From the NCBI RefSeq assembly GCF_016861975.1, contig NZ_BOMB01000050.1, positions 1 to 64,000 of the forward strand: a DNA stretch of 64,000 bases. The letters are read 5' to 3'. The position numbers and the translations under genes were made by a program. Of this stretch, positions 17,484 to 29,445 are shown in pieces. The notes under the pieces were generated by a model. That model was not told where the DNA came from. It saw nothing but the letters and a program-made list of their open reading frames with translations, and made no database searches. This stretch comes from Actinocatenispora rupis. GTDB lineage: Bacteria; Actinomycetota; Actinomycetes; Mycobacteriales; Micromonosporaceae. Within the stretch, counting starts at the first letter, position 1, and the number at the start of each line of letters is the position of its first letter.

Positions 17484-18920
17484 ATGACCTTCACCTCGGA
17501 CGTCTTCGACGTCGAGACCATCGAACTCGCCGGCACCACCGAACACATCGTCCGCGGCGGCCGGCACCTGTTCGGCGCGCTGCCGCGGGCGTTCGCCGGG
17601 GTACGCCGGATCGGGGTGCTCGGCTGGGGACCGCAGGGCCGGGCGCAGGCGCTGAACCTGCGGGATTCGTTGGCGGACACCGGAATCACGGTCACCGTCG
17701 GGCTGCGCCCCGGGTCGTCGTCGGCCGCCGACGCCGAGGCGCACGGCTTCCACCGCGCCGACGGTACGCTCGGCGACTGGCTCGACGTGGCCGCCACCAG
17801 CGACCTCGTCCTGCTGCTGGTGTCCGACGCGGCGCAGGTCGCGCACCGCGCCGAGATCTTCGCCGCGCTGCGGCCCGGCGCGACCCTCGGGCTGTCGCAC
17901 GGCTTCCTCGCCGGCCACCTGGCCAACGAGGGCCTCGACTGGCCGGCCGGAATCTCCGTGATCGCCGTGTGCCCCAAGGGAATGGGCGACTCGCTGCGCC
18001 GCCTCTACCGGCAGGGCGCGGACGTCGACGGCGCCGGCATCAACGCCAGCTTCGCCGTCGCCGCCGACCACGACGGGTACGCCGTGGACCGGGCGCTCGC
18101 GTGGTCGATCGCGATCGGCTCGCCGTACACGTTCCGGACGACGCTGGACGACGAGCGGCTGTCCGACATCGTCGGCGAGCGCGCGATCCTGCTCGGCGGC
18201 GTCCACGGCATCGTCGAGAGCCTCTACCAGCGGTACCGGACCGCGGGCGCCACCCCGCCCGAGGCGTACGACCGGGCGTGCGCGACGGTGACGGATCCGG
18301 TCGCCCGCACCATCTCCCGGGCCGGCCTGCGCGCCGTACGCGACGGGCTGAGCGGGCCGGAGCGCGCCGACTTCGACCGGGCGTACGCCGCGTCGTACCG
18401 GCCGTGCCGCGATCTGGTCGAGGAGATCTACGACGAGGTCGCCGACGGCAACGAGCTGCGCAGCGTGGTCCTCAACAGCCGCCGGCTCGCCCGCACGCCG
18501 CTCGCCCCGGTCAGCGGATCGGCGATGTGGACGGGGGAACGCGCCGCGACCGGCCTTACGGATCCGTTCACCGCGGGCGTGTTCGTGGCGGCGATGGTGG
18601 CGCAGGTGGACGTGCTCGCCGCGCACGGCCACCCGTGGTCCGAGATCGTGAACGAGTCGGTCATCGAGGCGGTCGACTCGCTGCTGCCGTACATGCGGGC
18701 GCGGGACGTGTCGTACATGGTGGACAACTGCTCGGTCACCGCCCGGCTCGGCGCCCGCAAGTGGGGGCCCCGGTTCGCCGCGGCGCTCGACCAGGTCGTC
18801 TACCCGGCCGCGGACGGTACGCCGGACCCGGCGCCGGTCGACGCGTTCCTCGACCACCCGGTGCACGACGTACTGGCCCGGCTCGCGCCGCTGCGCCCGC
18901 CCGTGGACATCTCCGTCTGA
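17484..18920 (+). CDS. ilvC: Ketol-acid reductoisomerase, class II plant-type
   Basis: This 478-residue enzyme converts acetolactate to dihydroxyisovalerate with NADPH in branched-chain amino acid synthesis. It is the long class II form: cofactor loop GVLGWGPQGRAQALNLRDS, catalytic Asp228 and Glu232 in LSDIVGERAIL, and the C-terminal NESVIEAVDSLLPYMRARD and SVTARLGARKW segments. These and the final VDISV resemble chloroplast enzymes more than the E. coli one. Actinomycetes normally carry a class I enzyme of ~340 residues beside ilvBN, so this is probably an extra, laterally acquired copy. It is divergent from ilvY. Confidence 0.92.
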   Translation: MTFTSDVFDVETIELAGTTEHIVRGGRHLFGALPRAFAGVRRIGVLGWGPQGRAQALNLRDSLADTGITVTVGLRPGSSSAADAEAHGFHRADGTLGDWLDVAATSDLVLLLVSDAAQVAHRAEIFAALRPGATLGLSHGFLAGHLANEGLDWPAGISVIAVCPKGMGDSLRRLYRQGADVDGAGINASFAVAADHDGYAVDRALAWSIAIGSPYTFRTTLDDERLSDIVGERAILLGGVHGIVESLYQRYRTAGATPPEAYDRACATVTDPVARTISRAGLRAVRDGLSGPERADFDRAYAASYRPCRDLVEEIYDEVADGNELRSVVLNSRRLARTPLAPVSGSAMWTGERAATGLTDPFTAGVFVAAMVAQVDVLAAHGHPWSEIVNESVIEAVDSLLPYMRARDVSYMVDNCSVTARLGARKWGPRFAAALDQVVYPAADGTPDPAPVDAFLDHPVHDVLARLAPLRPPVDISV

Positions 18921-18974
18921 CCCCGCGCCGGGGCACCGTGTCCCCGGACTGCCGCCGCCGGCCACGGCGTCGGT

Positions 18975-19715
18975 TCAGCGCCGTGCCGCCCGGTACACGA
19001 ACGTCCGGTACGGCAGCTCGAACTCGGCGCGCCCGCGCAGCTGCGGGTGCGTCGAGCACAGCTCGCGGACGCCGCCCTCCAGTTCGGCGCGGTGCTCGGG
19101 CGTCGCGGTCAGGTAGTACGACCGGGAGCGGACGAGGTCGACGAGCCCGTCCGCGGTCATCGGCGTGGTGTGCCCGAACTCGGCCGCCTCGACGGGCCCG
19201 AACAGCTCGGCCGGCAGCGTCGGCGCCGACGCCTCGGTACTCCCGTCGTGCTCGCCGAGGATCGCGGTGAGCGCGGCGACCCACGGCACGTCCTCGTCGC
19301 GACGGTTCCAGATCGGCACGAACACCCCGCCGGGCCGCAGCACCCGGGCGATCTCCGGATGCGCCCGCTCCCGGTCGAACCAGTGGTACGCCTGCCCGGC
19401 CACCACCGCGTCCACGCTGGCGTCCGGTACGGGCACGGACTCGGCGGACCCGACGTGCGCGCTCACCCCGGGCAGTACGGCGGAGAGCCGGGCCAGCATG
19501 CCCTCGTCGGGCTCGACCGCGACGACGTCGTGGCCGGCGGCGGCGAGCAACCGGGTCAGCTTGCCCGTACCGGCGCCCAGGTCCACCACCCGCAGCGGTG
19601 CCTCACCGAGCGCCCACGACACCGCGGCCGGCGGGTACGTCGGGCGGATCCGGTCGTACAGGTCGGCGGCGGGGCCGAACGACAGTCGGTTCGCGTTCCA
19701 CTCGTCGGTGTCCAT
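18975..19715 (-). CDS. Class I SAM-dependent methyltransferase
   Basis: This 246-residue cytosolic methyltransferase has a SAM-binding motif [16 protein letters not shown] at about residues 43-58, acidic [11 protein letters not shown], and the post-motif [27 protein letters not shown] typical of Methyltransf_11 small-molecule enzymes. ATG 19715 begins a standard N-terminus ([20 protein letters not shown]). Substrate cannot be predicted. It is convergent with ilvC, 54 bp apart. Confidence 0.85.
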   Translation of the reverse strand: MDTDEWNANRLSFGPAADLYDRIRPTYPPAAVSWALGEAPLRVVDLGAGTGKLTRLLAAAGHDVVAVEPDEGMLARLSAVLPGVSAHVGSAESVPVPDASVDAVVAGQAYHWFDRERAHPEIARVLRPGGVFVPIWNRRDEDVPWVAALTAILGEHDGSTEASAPTLPAELFGPVEAAEFGHTTPMTADGLVDLVRSRSYYLTATPEHRAELEGGVRELCSTHPQLRGRAEFELPYRTFVYRAARR

Positions 19716-19936
19716 GCCGGCGAAGCTACTCCCGGCGTGGTGCGGAACGCCGCGGCCCGCCACGGATCCGACCGTTCCCGCCACGCGATCTCCACACCGG
19801 TGCGCCGCGCCGACCGGCCCCCTCGTTACGCTGGCTGTCTGTACCAGGGTCGCGTGGCGGTGCGGCGAATCGGCCGGCACCCACGACCCTCTCCAGATGC
19901 CAGCAGGCCAGATTCCAGCAGAGACAGAGAGTAGCC

Positions 19937-21448
19937 GTGAGTACCGAGCAGCCGGTCAGTACAGACGATTCGGGCGACGACCTTCCGGAGCAGCTCCGGG
20001 TACGCCGGGAGAAGCGGGCGAAGATGCTGGCCGACGGGATCGAGCCGTACCCGCTCGGCTTCCCGCGTACGGCGACCCTCGCCGAGCTGCGCGCGAAGTA
20101 CGGCGACCTGCCGCCGGACACGAGTACGGGTGACCGGGTCGCGGTCGCCGGCCGCGTGATCTTCGTACGCAACACCGGAAAGCTGTGTTTCGCCACGCTG
20201 CGCGCCGGCGACGGCACCGAGTTGCAGGCGATGCTGTCCGCCGCGCAGGTCGGCAAGGAGTCGTTGGAGGACTGGAAGAAGCTCGTCGACCTCGGCGACC
20301 ACGTCGGCGTCGAGGGCGAGGTGATCACCAGCCGGCGCGGCGAACTGTCGGTGTTCGCGGACAGCTGGGCGGTCACGTCGAAGGCGCTGCGCCCGCTTCC
20401 GGTCGCGCACAAGCCGTTGTCCGAGGAGGCCCGCGTACGCCAGCGTTACGTGGACCTGATCGTCCGCCCGCAGGCCCGGGAAACGGTACGCACCCGCGCG
20501 AACGTGGTGCGCAGCCTGCGCGACACGTTGCACGACCGCGGATTCATCGAGGTGGAGACCCCGATGCTGCAACCGTTGCACGGCGGCGCCACCGCGCGAC
20601 CCTTTGTGACGCACTCGAATGCGCTCGACATCGATCTCTACCTGCGTATCGCGCCGGAGTTGTATCTCAAGCGCGCGGCCGTCGGTGGAATCGAGAAGGT
20701 GTTCGAGATCAACCGCAACTTCCGGAACGAGGGAGTCGACTCCTCGCACTCCCCGGAGTTCGCGATGTTGGAGTTCTATGAGGCTTATGGGAACTATGAC
20801 ACCGTCGCGGAACTGACCCGCGACCTCGTGATCCGCGCCGCTCTCGCGGTACACGGAACGACCGTTGTCACCCACGCCGACGGCGGAGAGTACGACCTCG
20901 GTGGCGAATGGCGCCAGATCACCCTCTACGGCGCGATCTCCGACGCACTCGGCGACGAGATCACCCCGGCCACGCCGTACGAGCGGCTCGCCGCGCACGC
21001 GGCCGCGCACGATATCGCCGTGGATCCGGCATGGGGTGCCGGAAAGCTGGCCGAGGAGCTGTTCGACGAGTTGGTCGCGGATCGTCTCGTCGCGCCGACG
21101 TTCGTGCGCGACTACCCGGTCGAGACCTCCCCACTCGTACGGCCGCACCGGTCCGAGCCGGGCGTCGTCGAGAAGTGGGACCTTTACGTACAGGGATTCG
21201 AGCTGGGCACCGGGTACTCGGAGCTCGTCGACCCCGTCATCCAGCGGGAACGCCTGACCCAGCAGTCCCTGCTCGCCGCCAAGGGCGACCCCGAGGCGAT
21301 GCAGCTCGACGAGGACTTCCTGCGCGCCCTCGAATACGGGATGCCGCCGTCGGGTGGGGTGGGAATGGGGATTGACCGGCTGCTGATGGCGCTCACCGGT
21401 CTCGGTATCCGCGAGACGATCCTGTTCCCGCTCGTCCGTCCCGAGTAG
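19937..21448 (+). CDS. lysS: Lysyl-tRNA synthetase, class II
   Basis: This 503-residue enzyme charges tRNA-Lys. An OB-fold anticodon domain ([16 protein letters not shown]) is followed by the class II catalytic core: motif 2 [11 protein letters not shown] and motif 3 [15 protein letters not shown], with the lysine-specific [12 protein letters not shown] segment. GTG 19937 is the likely start, giving MSTEQPVST; in-frame codons further upstream have no support. It stands alone ahead of lsr2, with a 183-bp gap. Confidence 0.95.
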   Translation: MSTEQPVSTDDSGDDLPEQLRVRREKRAKMLADGIEPYPLGFPRTATLAELRAKYGDLPPDTSTGDRVAVAGRVIFVRNTGKLCFATLRAGDGTELQAMLSAAQVGKESLEDWKKLVDLGDHVGVEGEVITSRRGELSVFADSWAVTSKALRPLPVAHKPLSEEARVRQRYVDLIVRPQARETVRTRANVVRSLRDTLHDRGFIEVETPMLQPLHGGATARPFVTHSNALDIDLYLRIAPELYLKRAAVGGIEKVFEINRNFRNEGVDSSHSPEFAMLEFYEAYGNYDTVAELTRDLVIRAALAVHGTTVVTHADGGEYDLGGEWRQITLYGAISDALGDEITPATPYERLAAHAAAHDIAVDPAWGAGKLAEELFDELVADRLVAPTFVRDYPVETSPLVRPHRSEPGVVEKWDLYVQGFELGTGYSELVDPVIQRERLTQQSLLAAKGDPEAMQLDEDFLRALEYGMPPSGGVGMGIDRLLMALTGLGIRETILFPLVRPE

Positions 21449-21631
21449 TAGTCGGGCGGCTACCGATCCCGGTGCGCCGAACCGGTCATTGTGTGCGGCC
21501 CGGGCGTAAAGCATCCGTGGTACGAGAAGGCGCCGCGACACGACGCGCGTTTTCGGGCCGCACCGACTATTCGCCGAGCCGATGAGTTATTGTTTTTCAT
21601 CGGTAAGCCGGCCACCAGAAGGGATCGCGCT

Positions 21632-21988
21632 GTGGCGCAGAAGGTACAGGTGCTCCTCGTCGACGACCTGGACGGAGGGGACGCCGAGGAGACGGTGAAG
21701 TTCGGTCTGGACGGCACGAACTACGAGATCGACCTTTCCGGCGACAATGCCCGGGCGTTGCGCGACACGCTGGCCAAATACGTGGGTGTGGCCCGCAAGA
21801 CCGGGCGTGCCGCGGCCGCCCGCGGTGCCGCCGCCCCGCGTAATCGTGGTGGGTCGTCCGCCGCGAGCGACCGTGAGCAGAATCGCGCCATCCGAGAGTG
21901 GGCGAAGCGTCAGGGTCTGGAAATCTCGGACCGCGGACGTATTTCCGCGGATATCGTCGAGCGTTACCATGCGGAAGCCGGTCGCTGA
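21632..21988 (+). CDS. lsr2: Lsr2 nucleoid-associated silencer
   Basis: Lsr2 bridges AT-rich DNA and silences horizontally acquired genes, the actinobacterial counterpart of H-NS. The 118-residue protein has the N-terminal dimerisation domain ([21 protein letters not shown]), a Lys/Arg/Ala linker and the C-terminal DNA-binding domain ([18 protein letters not shown]) with its RGR minor-groove hook. GTG 21632 follows a GAAGGGA ribosome site. A perfect hairpin follows at 22072. Confidence 0.95.
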   Translation: MAQKVQVLLVDDLDGGDAEETVKFGLDGTNYEIDLSGDNARALRDTLAKYVGVARKTGRAAAARGAAAPRNRGGSSAASDREQNRAIREWAKRQGLEISDRGRISADIVERYHAEAGR

Positions 21989-22071
21989 TTGCCGGAAGTC
22001 CCGCGGAAAGCGCGGGTGCGGTCGTCGACGCCGGTCGCGCCCCGGCGACGACCCGCAGGCAGCGCGAACGA

Positions 22072-22103
22072 AAGGCGCCGGAGGTGTCCACCTCCGGCGC
22101 CTT
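22072..22103. terminator. Hairpin terminator after lsr2
   Basis: A perfect 15-bp stem with a two-base loop lies 84 bp after the lsr2 stop. It is followed by a direct repeat of CGCCTTCGCCGTCTCCGTACG-like sequence. It may also end transcription of the convergent amidinotransferase operon. Confidence 0.75.
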
Positions 22104-22191
22104 CGCCGTCTCCGTACGCGCCTTCGCCGTCTCCGTACGCGGCAGCCACGCCGACCGGGGCGCGCCACCACCCGGGCCGGGCGTACCAGGG

Positions 22192-23163
22192 TCAGCGGGT
22201 GATGGGGTCGCGGCGCAGGAACGCGGTCTGGCAGTGGATGGAACCCCAGCCGGCCATCACGTGGTCCATCGGCAGTTCCCGTACCTCGACGCCGGCGGAC
22301 TCCAGCAGCTCGCGGGTGTTCGGGTTGCCGGCGGGCATGACGACCTTGCCGGGCGCGAGGGCGACGCCGTTGAGCGCCATGCCGCCCTTCACCTCGTCGA
22401 TGTCGGTCGCCTCCAGGATCCGGAAGCCGCGGTCGGTCATCGCCTTCGCGCAGTCGTACGCGAGGTGCCAGGGGAAGGCGATCACGGTGTCGCGGTCGAC
22501 GACGTTCAGGAACCCGTCGAGGTGGATCGAGCCGTACGGGATCTGGGTGTGGATGATCGTGGACACGCCGATGCCGCGCAGTTCGCGCTCGACCTGGGCG
22601 CAGCCGGCGTCGTTGGAGCGGCTGCCGTGGCCGAGGACCACGGTGTCCCGGTCGAGCCACATGGCGCAGGCGCCCTCGAAGTACCCGTCGGCGTTGACGG
22701 TCTTGAGGATCGGTACGCCGAGCTGGGCGAGGGTGGCCGCGACGGCGCGTTCCTCGCCGCGCCGGGCGGGGATGGCGGGGCGGCACACGATGGCGCCCTC
22801 GGGGGTCATCAGCACCAGGTCCCGCAGGTACATGGCGTTGGGGCGGTCGCAGCGCTGGCCCTGGACGTAGTGCACCTCGACGCCGTTCGCCCGGTACAGG
22901 TCGGCCAGCGCGTCCTGCTCGGCCCGCGCCGCCTCCGCGTCGAACGGCGCCCGGAACCGGTACTCGGCGAAGTTCTCCGGGCCGATGCCCTCGACCTCGT
23001 GGCCCGGCCGGTGCAGCAGTACGGAGCGCAGCGTGCCGCACTCCGAGTCGCAGTACCAGTCGCCCCAGAGGTCGGCCAGCTCGGCGGCGAACGGCGTCTC
23101 GTCCGGAAACCACCGTTCCCCCTGTACTCCCGGGGTCGCGCGGCCCGTGTCCTGCTGTGCCAT
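22192..23163 (-). CDS. Amidinotransferase / dimethylarginine hydrolase family enzyme
   Basis: This 323-residue protein belongs to the pentein superfamily that includes DDAH, arginine deiminase and amidinotransferases. Signature elements are the Asp/Glu region FEGACAMWLDRDTVVLG, the His motif SIHLDGFL and a C-terminal catalytic Cys in SIHCQTAFLRRD. It is the last gene of an operon with an amino-acid ABC transporter, with its start overlapping the ATPase stop (ATGA). The transporter may import its substrate, an arginine- or guanidino-type compound. The exact reaction is not determined. Confidence 0.83.
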   Translation of the reverse strand: MAQQDTGRATPGVQGERWFPDETPFAAELADLWGDWYCDSECGTLRSVLLHRPGHEVEGIGPENFAEYRFRAPFDAEAARAEQDALADLYRANGVEVHYVQGQRCDRPNAMYLRDLVLMTPEGAIVCRPAIPARRGEERAVAATLAQLGVPILKTVNADGYFEGACAMWLDRDTVVLGHGSRSNDAGCAQVERELRGIGVSTIIHTQIPYGSIHLDGFLNVVDRDTVIAFPWHLAYDCAKAMTDRGFRILEATDIDEVKGGMALNGVALAPGKVVMPAGNPNTRELLESAGVEVRELPMDHVMAGWGSIHCQTAFLRRDPITR

Positions 23164-23891
23164 CAGTGGTTCAGTACCTTTCCGAGGAAGTCGCGGGCCC
23201 GGTCCGAGCCCGGTGCGGTGAAGAACTGGTCGGGCGGCGCGACCTCGACGATCCGGCCGTCGGCCATGAACACGACGGCGTCGCACACCTCGCGGGCGAA
23301 GCCCATCTCGTGCGTGACGATCACCATCGTCATGCCGGTGTCGGCGAGGCGCCGGATCGCGTCCAGTACCTCCTTGATCATTTCGGGGTCGAGCGCGGAG
23401 GTCGGCTCGTCGAACAGCATCACGGTCGGGTCCATCGCGAGCGAGCGGGCGATGGCCACGCGCTGCTGCTGACCGCCGGACAGCTGCCCCGGGTACGCGT
23501 CGAGCTTGTCGCCGAGGCCCAGCGACGACAGCAGTTCGGCGCTGCGTTCGTCGGCCTCGGCCCTCGACCTCCCGCGTACCTTGCGGGGCGCGAGCGAGAC
23601 GTTCTGCCGCGCGGTGAGGTGCGGGTACAGGTTGAAGGACTGGAAGACGAAGCCGATCCGGCTGCGCAGGTCGTTCAGGTCGGTCCGCTTGCCGTGCACC
23701 GGTACGCCGTCGACGGTGATCTCGCCGTCGTCGATGCCCTCCAGCGCGTTGAGCGTACGGATCAGCGTGCTCTTGCCCGCCCCGGACGGCCCGATCAGCG
23801 CGTACGTCTGCGACTCCGGTACCTCCAGGTCGATGTCGCTCAGCACCGTGTGCTTGCCGAAGCTCTTGCTGACGCCCTTGACGGTGATCAC
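23163..23891 (-). CDS. Polar amino-acid ABC transporter ATPase (GlnQ-like)
   Basis: This 242-residue ATPase powers uptake of a polar amino acid. Walker A is GPSGAGKST, Q-loop FVFQSFNLYPHLT, signature LSGGQQQR, Walker B VMLFDEPTSALDPE and switch His in VIVTHEM. GTG 23891 overlaps the permease stop (GTGA). It is the third gene of a binding protein / permease / ATPase / amidinotransferase operon. Confidence 0.92.
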   Translation of the reverse strand: MITVKGVSKSFGKHTVLSDIDLEVPESQTYALIGPSGAGKSTLIRTLNALEGIDDGEITVDGVPVHGKRTDLNDLRSRIGFVFQSFNLYPHLTARQNVSLAPRKVRGRSRAEADERSAELLSSLGLGDKLDAYPGQLSGGQQQRVAIARSLAMDPTVMLFDEPTSALDPEMIKEVLDAIRRLADTGMTMVIVTHEMGFAREVCDAVVFMADGRIVEVAPPDQFFTAPGSDRARDFLGKVLNH

Positions 23892-24565
23892 GTGTGCCCT
23901 CCCTGCGCGAACCGCTTCTCCAGCACCCGGACCAGCCGCGCCAGCACGAACGTGAGCGCGAAGTACAGCACGGCCAGCGCGGTGTAGATCTCCATCGACT
24001 TGGCGGTACTCGCGACCAGGTTCTTCGCCACCAGGGTCAGGTCGTTCACGGAGATGATCGAGACCAGCGACGAGTCCTTGATCAGCAGGATGAACTGGCT
24101 GGCCAGCGGCGGCAGCGTGGTCCGCAGCGCCTGCGGCAGCACCACGTACCGCATCGACTGGAGGTACGTCATGCCGGACGAGCGGGCCGCCTCGGCCTGG
24201 CCGCGCGGTACGGCCTGGATGCCGGAACGCACGATCTCGGCGACGAACGCGGCGGAGAACAGCCCCAGCGTGTAGATCGCGGCCGGCTCCTCGCCGCCCA
24301 GCGGCACCAGGTTCCCGACGCCGAAGTAGATCCAGAGGATCAGCACGATCAGCGGGATGCCCCGCACGAACTCCACGTACGCCGTGCACACCGCGCGCAC
24401 GACCCGGTTGCGGGCGACCCGGCCGAGCCCGAGCAGCACACCCAGCGGTACGGCGATGAGCAGCGCGAAGAACGACACCCGCAGCGTGACCCACAACCCG
24501 GCGGCGAACAGCTTCCAGGTCTGCCGGATCAGTTCGGTGTCGATGACGATCTCGAAGTGCGGCAT
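23888..24565 (-). CDS. Polar amino-acid ABC transporter permease
   Basis: This 225-residue inner-membrane permease has about five transmembrane segments and the HEQM-family EAA loop (EAARSSGMTYLQSMRYVVLPQ region). YVEFVRGIPLIVLI is typical of His/Glu/Gln/Arg/opine permeases. Only one permease gene is present, so it likely works as a homodimer. It begins 6 bp after the binding protein stop. Confidence 0.92.
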   Translation of the reverse strand: MPHFEIVIDTELIRQTWKLFAAGLWVTLRVSFFALLIAVPLGVLLGLGRVARNRVVRAVCTAYVEFVRGIPLIVLILWIYFGVGNLVPLGGEEPAAIYTLGLFSAAFVAEIVRSGIQAVPRGQAEAARSSGMTYLQSMRYVVLPQALRTTLPPLASQFILLIKDSSLVSIISVNDLTLVAKNLVASTAKSMEIYTALAVLYFALTFVLARLVRVLEKRFAQGGHT

Positions 24566-24571
24566 CGGCGG

Positions 24572-25429
24572 CTACTTCTGCTTCTGTACCTGGTCGAACC
24601 AGGCCACCGAGTCGAACCACTTCTGCCGCGACGCCTTCTCGTCACCCGAGTCCAGGTACGAGTCGAGGAACGAGTTCACCCACTGCACGCTGGCGACGTC
24701 GTTGTGCTTGAGTACGATGCCGAGGTTCTCGGTGGAGATGCGGTCCCAGATTCCGCGGACCGCGGACGGGTTCTGCTTGGCGTAGATGCGCAGGCCGGGC
24801 TCGTCGTAGATGACCGCGTCGACCTTCTTCTGCGTCAACGCCAGCGTCGAACCGGGCAGGTTCTCGTAGTCGGCCACGGTGGCGTGCCTGAACAGCTTGT
24901 GCGCCAGCATCGCGCCGGTCGTACCCTGCGAGACGCCGATCCGCTTGCCCGCCTTGTCCAGGTCCCGCCACGACTTCGTACTGCCGTCCGACGACGGTAC
25001 GAGCATCGACTGGCCGGCCGCGTAGTACGGCTGGCTGAAGCTGATCTCCAGGGCCCGCTCGCCGGTGATCGTGAACCCGGCGATCGCCACGTCCACCGAC
25101 CCCTGCTTGAGCGCCGGGATCAACGCCGCGAAGTCGTACTGCTTGAACTGGATCTTGACGCCCATCGACTTCGCCATCGCCCGCGCGAGGTCCATGTCGT
25201 ACCCGATGAAGGTGCCCTTGGTGTCCTTCATGTCGAACGGGAGGTAGCCGGGCGCGGTGCCCACGATGAGCGTGCCGCGCGACTTGGCGGCGGCGATGCT
25301 GGACGCCGGCAACCGTCCGCCGCCGCCCGCGGAGTCGTCCGACCCGCTCGTCGTACGGATCGAGCAGGCCGAGGTGGCCAGGGACACGGCGAGCAGGCAG
25401 CCGAGTACGGCGGCGACTCTCTTCAGCAC
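24572..25429 (-). CDS. Amino-acid ABC transporter substrate-binding lipoprotein
   Basis: This 285-residue protein has a signal peptide with a lipobox-like LATSAC (Cys22) and a periplasmic-binding-protein type 3 fold (GTAPGYLPFDMKD, GYDMDLARAMAKSMG, DVAIAGFTITGERA). GTG 25429 gives a proper signal peptide; an upstream in-frame start would add 31 polar residues and is unlikely. It captures a polar, possibly basic, amino acid outside the cell. It is the first gene of the operon. Confidence 0.9.
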   Translation of the reverse strand: MLKRVAAVLGCLLAVSLATSACSIRTTSGSDDSAGGGGRLPASSIAAAKSRGTLIVGTAPGYLPFDMKDTKGTFIGYDMDLARAMAKSMGVKIQFKQYDFAALIPALKQGSVDVAIAGFTITGERALEISFSQPYYAAGQSMLVPSSDGSTKSWRDLDKAGKRIGVSQGTTGAMLAHKLFRHATVADYENLPGSTLALTQKKVDAVIYDEPGLRIYAKQNPSAVRGIWDRISTENLGIVLKHNDVASVQWVNSFLDSYLDSGDEKASRQKWFDSVAWFDQVQKQK

Positions 25430-25880
25430 GGGGGACCTCGGGGGGTGTCGGGGGGTGTGAATAAGAATGCAGTCAAGTTCATGTTGATCGAGTAGGCAAG
25501 TCGGGGCGGGTCGTCGTGACACCTGTCTCCGTCCCGGGCGCCCGGAAGCCGGAGGATCGACGCGCGACGGGGACGAAACCGACGCGTACCGGCGCCGGGC
25601 CGATTTCGCTCTCGGCGTACAGCGCTGGCGGGTGGAACACCGGGCGCGTCACGCTGGTTGAGCCATACGTCCTGCACATCGGCGTACCAAGGACCGGCCA
25701 GCGCTGGTCGATGGGGTCCTGCACCGGCTTCTCACCAGGCCGCCGGCCCCCGAGAAGGTCATCCCCCAGCGATAGAGTGATGGCACGGACACCACGCGCT
25801 GGTGTTCACGACGTGGCGGTCGTCTCCCGGGGTGGCCGAGGGTCGCAACAGGGACACGAGCACGTGAGGAGCACGAAGGA
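25430..25880. other. Intergenic region upstream of clpC
   Basis: No gene is supported in these 451 bp. It holds the promoters of the divergent transporter operon and of clpC. A CGC-N5-GCG motif in TTTCGCTCTCGGCGTA (25604-25619) resembles boxes of ClgR, the known activator of clp genes in actinobacteria. It is weak evidence in GC-rich DNA. Sequence just before clpC includes a GAAGGA ribosome site. Confidence 0.4.
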
Positions 25881-28397
<2,517 letters not shown>

Positions 28398-28411
28398 GTA
28401 CGACGCACCGG

Positions 28412-28441
28412 CGGGGCCCCGACCTGATGGTCGGGGCCCCG
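28412..28441. terminator. Strong bidirectional terminator after clpC
   Basis: A perfect 13-bp stem (CGGGGCCCCGACC) with a TGAT loop follows the clpC stop by 14 bp and precedes the convergent mutY stop. It can end transcription from both sides. Confidence 0.9.
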
Positions 28442-28485
28442 TTCGTGCGTCCGGGTGTCGTACCGCGCGGCCACGCCGGCCCGGC

Positions 28486-29367
28486 TCAGGTGGGCAGGGC
28501 GTACCGGTCGCGGGGGAGCTGGTGTACCAGGCCGTCGTCGACGAGGCCGGCGAGGGCGCGGCTGCGCTGGGTGGCGTCGGGCCAGACGGCGTCGAGGTCG
28601 GCCCGGGGTACGGGCTGGGTCGCGTCCCGGAGTACGGCCATCATCAGGCCGCGGACCTGCCGGTCGGTACCGGCGAACTTCTGTACCTTGCGGGCCGGGC
28701 CGGTGGCGGCGGGGCGGCCGGCGCGCTGCCAGCCGCACTCGGCGTACACGGGGCAGTCGGCGCAGCGCGGGCCGCGGGCGGTGCAGATCAGCGCGCCCAG
28801 TTCCATGAACGCGATCGACGCCACCGCCGCGGCGGTACGGTCCGCCGGCAGCAGCGCCTCGACGGCGGCCAGGTCGGCGGTGGCGCGCGGCGGGCCGGCG
28901 TCGGCGTCGCCGGCCACCGCCCGCGCCACGAACCGCCGTACGTTGGTGTCGACGACCGGATGCCGGTCACCGTACGAGAAGACCGCGACGGCGCGCGCCG
29001 TGTACGACCCGATGCCCGGCAGCGCGAGCAGCGCGTCCACGTCCCGCGGTACGACGCCGTCGTGCCGCTCGACCAGCGCGCGGGCGCACTCGTGCAGGCG
29101 CAGCGCCCGCCGCGGGTAGCCGAGCCGGCCCCACGCGCGGATCACCTCGGCGGCCGGCTCCGCCGCCAGGTCCTGCGGGTGCGGCCAGCGGGACAGCCAC
29201 TCGCGCCAGACCGGGAGTACCCGGTTGACGGGGGTCTGCTGGAGCATCACCTCGCTGACCAGCACCGCCCACGCGGACACGCCGGGCGCGCGCCACGGCA
29301 GGTCCCGGGCGTGTTCGGTGTACCACTCGCTGACGAGGGCGGCGAGTCGTTCCTCGGGTGACGTCAT
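28486..29367 (-). CDS. mutY: A/G-specific adenine glycosylase
   Basis: MutY removes adenine mispaired with 8-oxoguanine. The 293-residue protein has the catalytic helix SEVMLQQTPV (Glu), helix-hairpin-helix LPGIGSYTARAV, catalytic Asp in VVDTNVRR, and the 4Fe-4S loop C-x6-C-x2-C-x5-C in residues near 190-210. It lacks the long NUDIX-like C-terminal domain of E. coli MutY, having only a short ~80-residue tail, which is common in actinobacteria. It is convergent with clpC. Confidence 0.92.
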   Translation of the reverse strand: MTSPEERLAALVSEWYTEHARDLPWRAPGVSAWAVLVSEVMLQQTPVNRVLPVWREWLSRWPHPQDLAAEPAAEVIRAWGRLGYPRRALRLHECARALVERHDGVVPRDVDALLALPGIGSYTARAVAVFSYGDRHPVVDTNVRRFVARAVAGDADAGPPRATADLAAVEALLPADRTAAAVASIAFMELGALICTARGPRCADCPVYAECGWQRAGRPAATGPARKVQKFAGTDRQVRGLMMAVLRDATQPVPRADLDAVWPDATQRSRALAGLVDDGLVHQLPRDRYALPT

Positions 29368-29445
29368 CGTCGGATCATCCTGCCACGGGGCGGCCCCGGC
29401 CGAACGGGCGTGTCACGTTCGGCGGCTGCGTACGGTCTAGTGGGT

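Noticed and set aside
21449-21631. A small gene between lysS and lsr2
   Set aside because: The open frame simply extends lsr2 upstream and lacks a ribosome site; lsr2 begins at 21632.
25430-25880. A 233-residue frame before clpC
   Set aside because: It runs into clpC in another frame and has biased, domain-free sequence.
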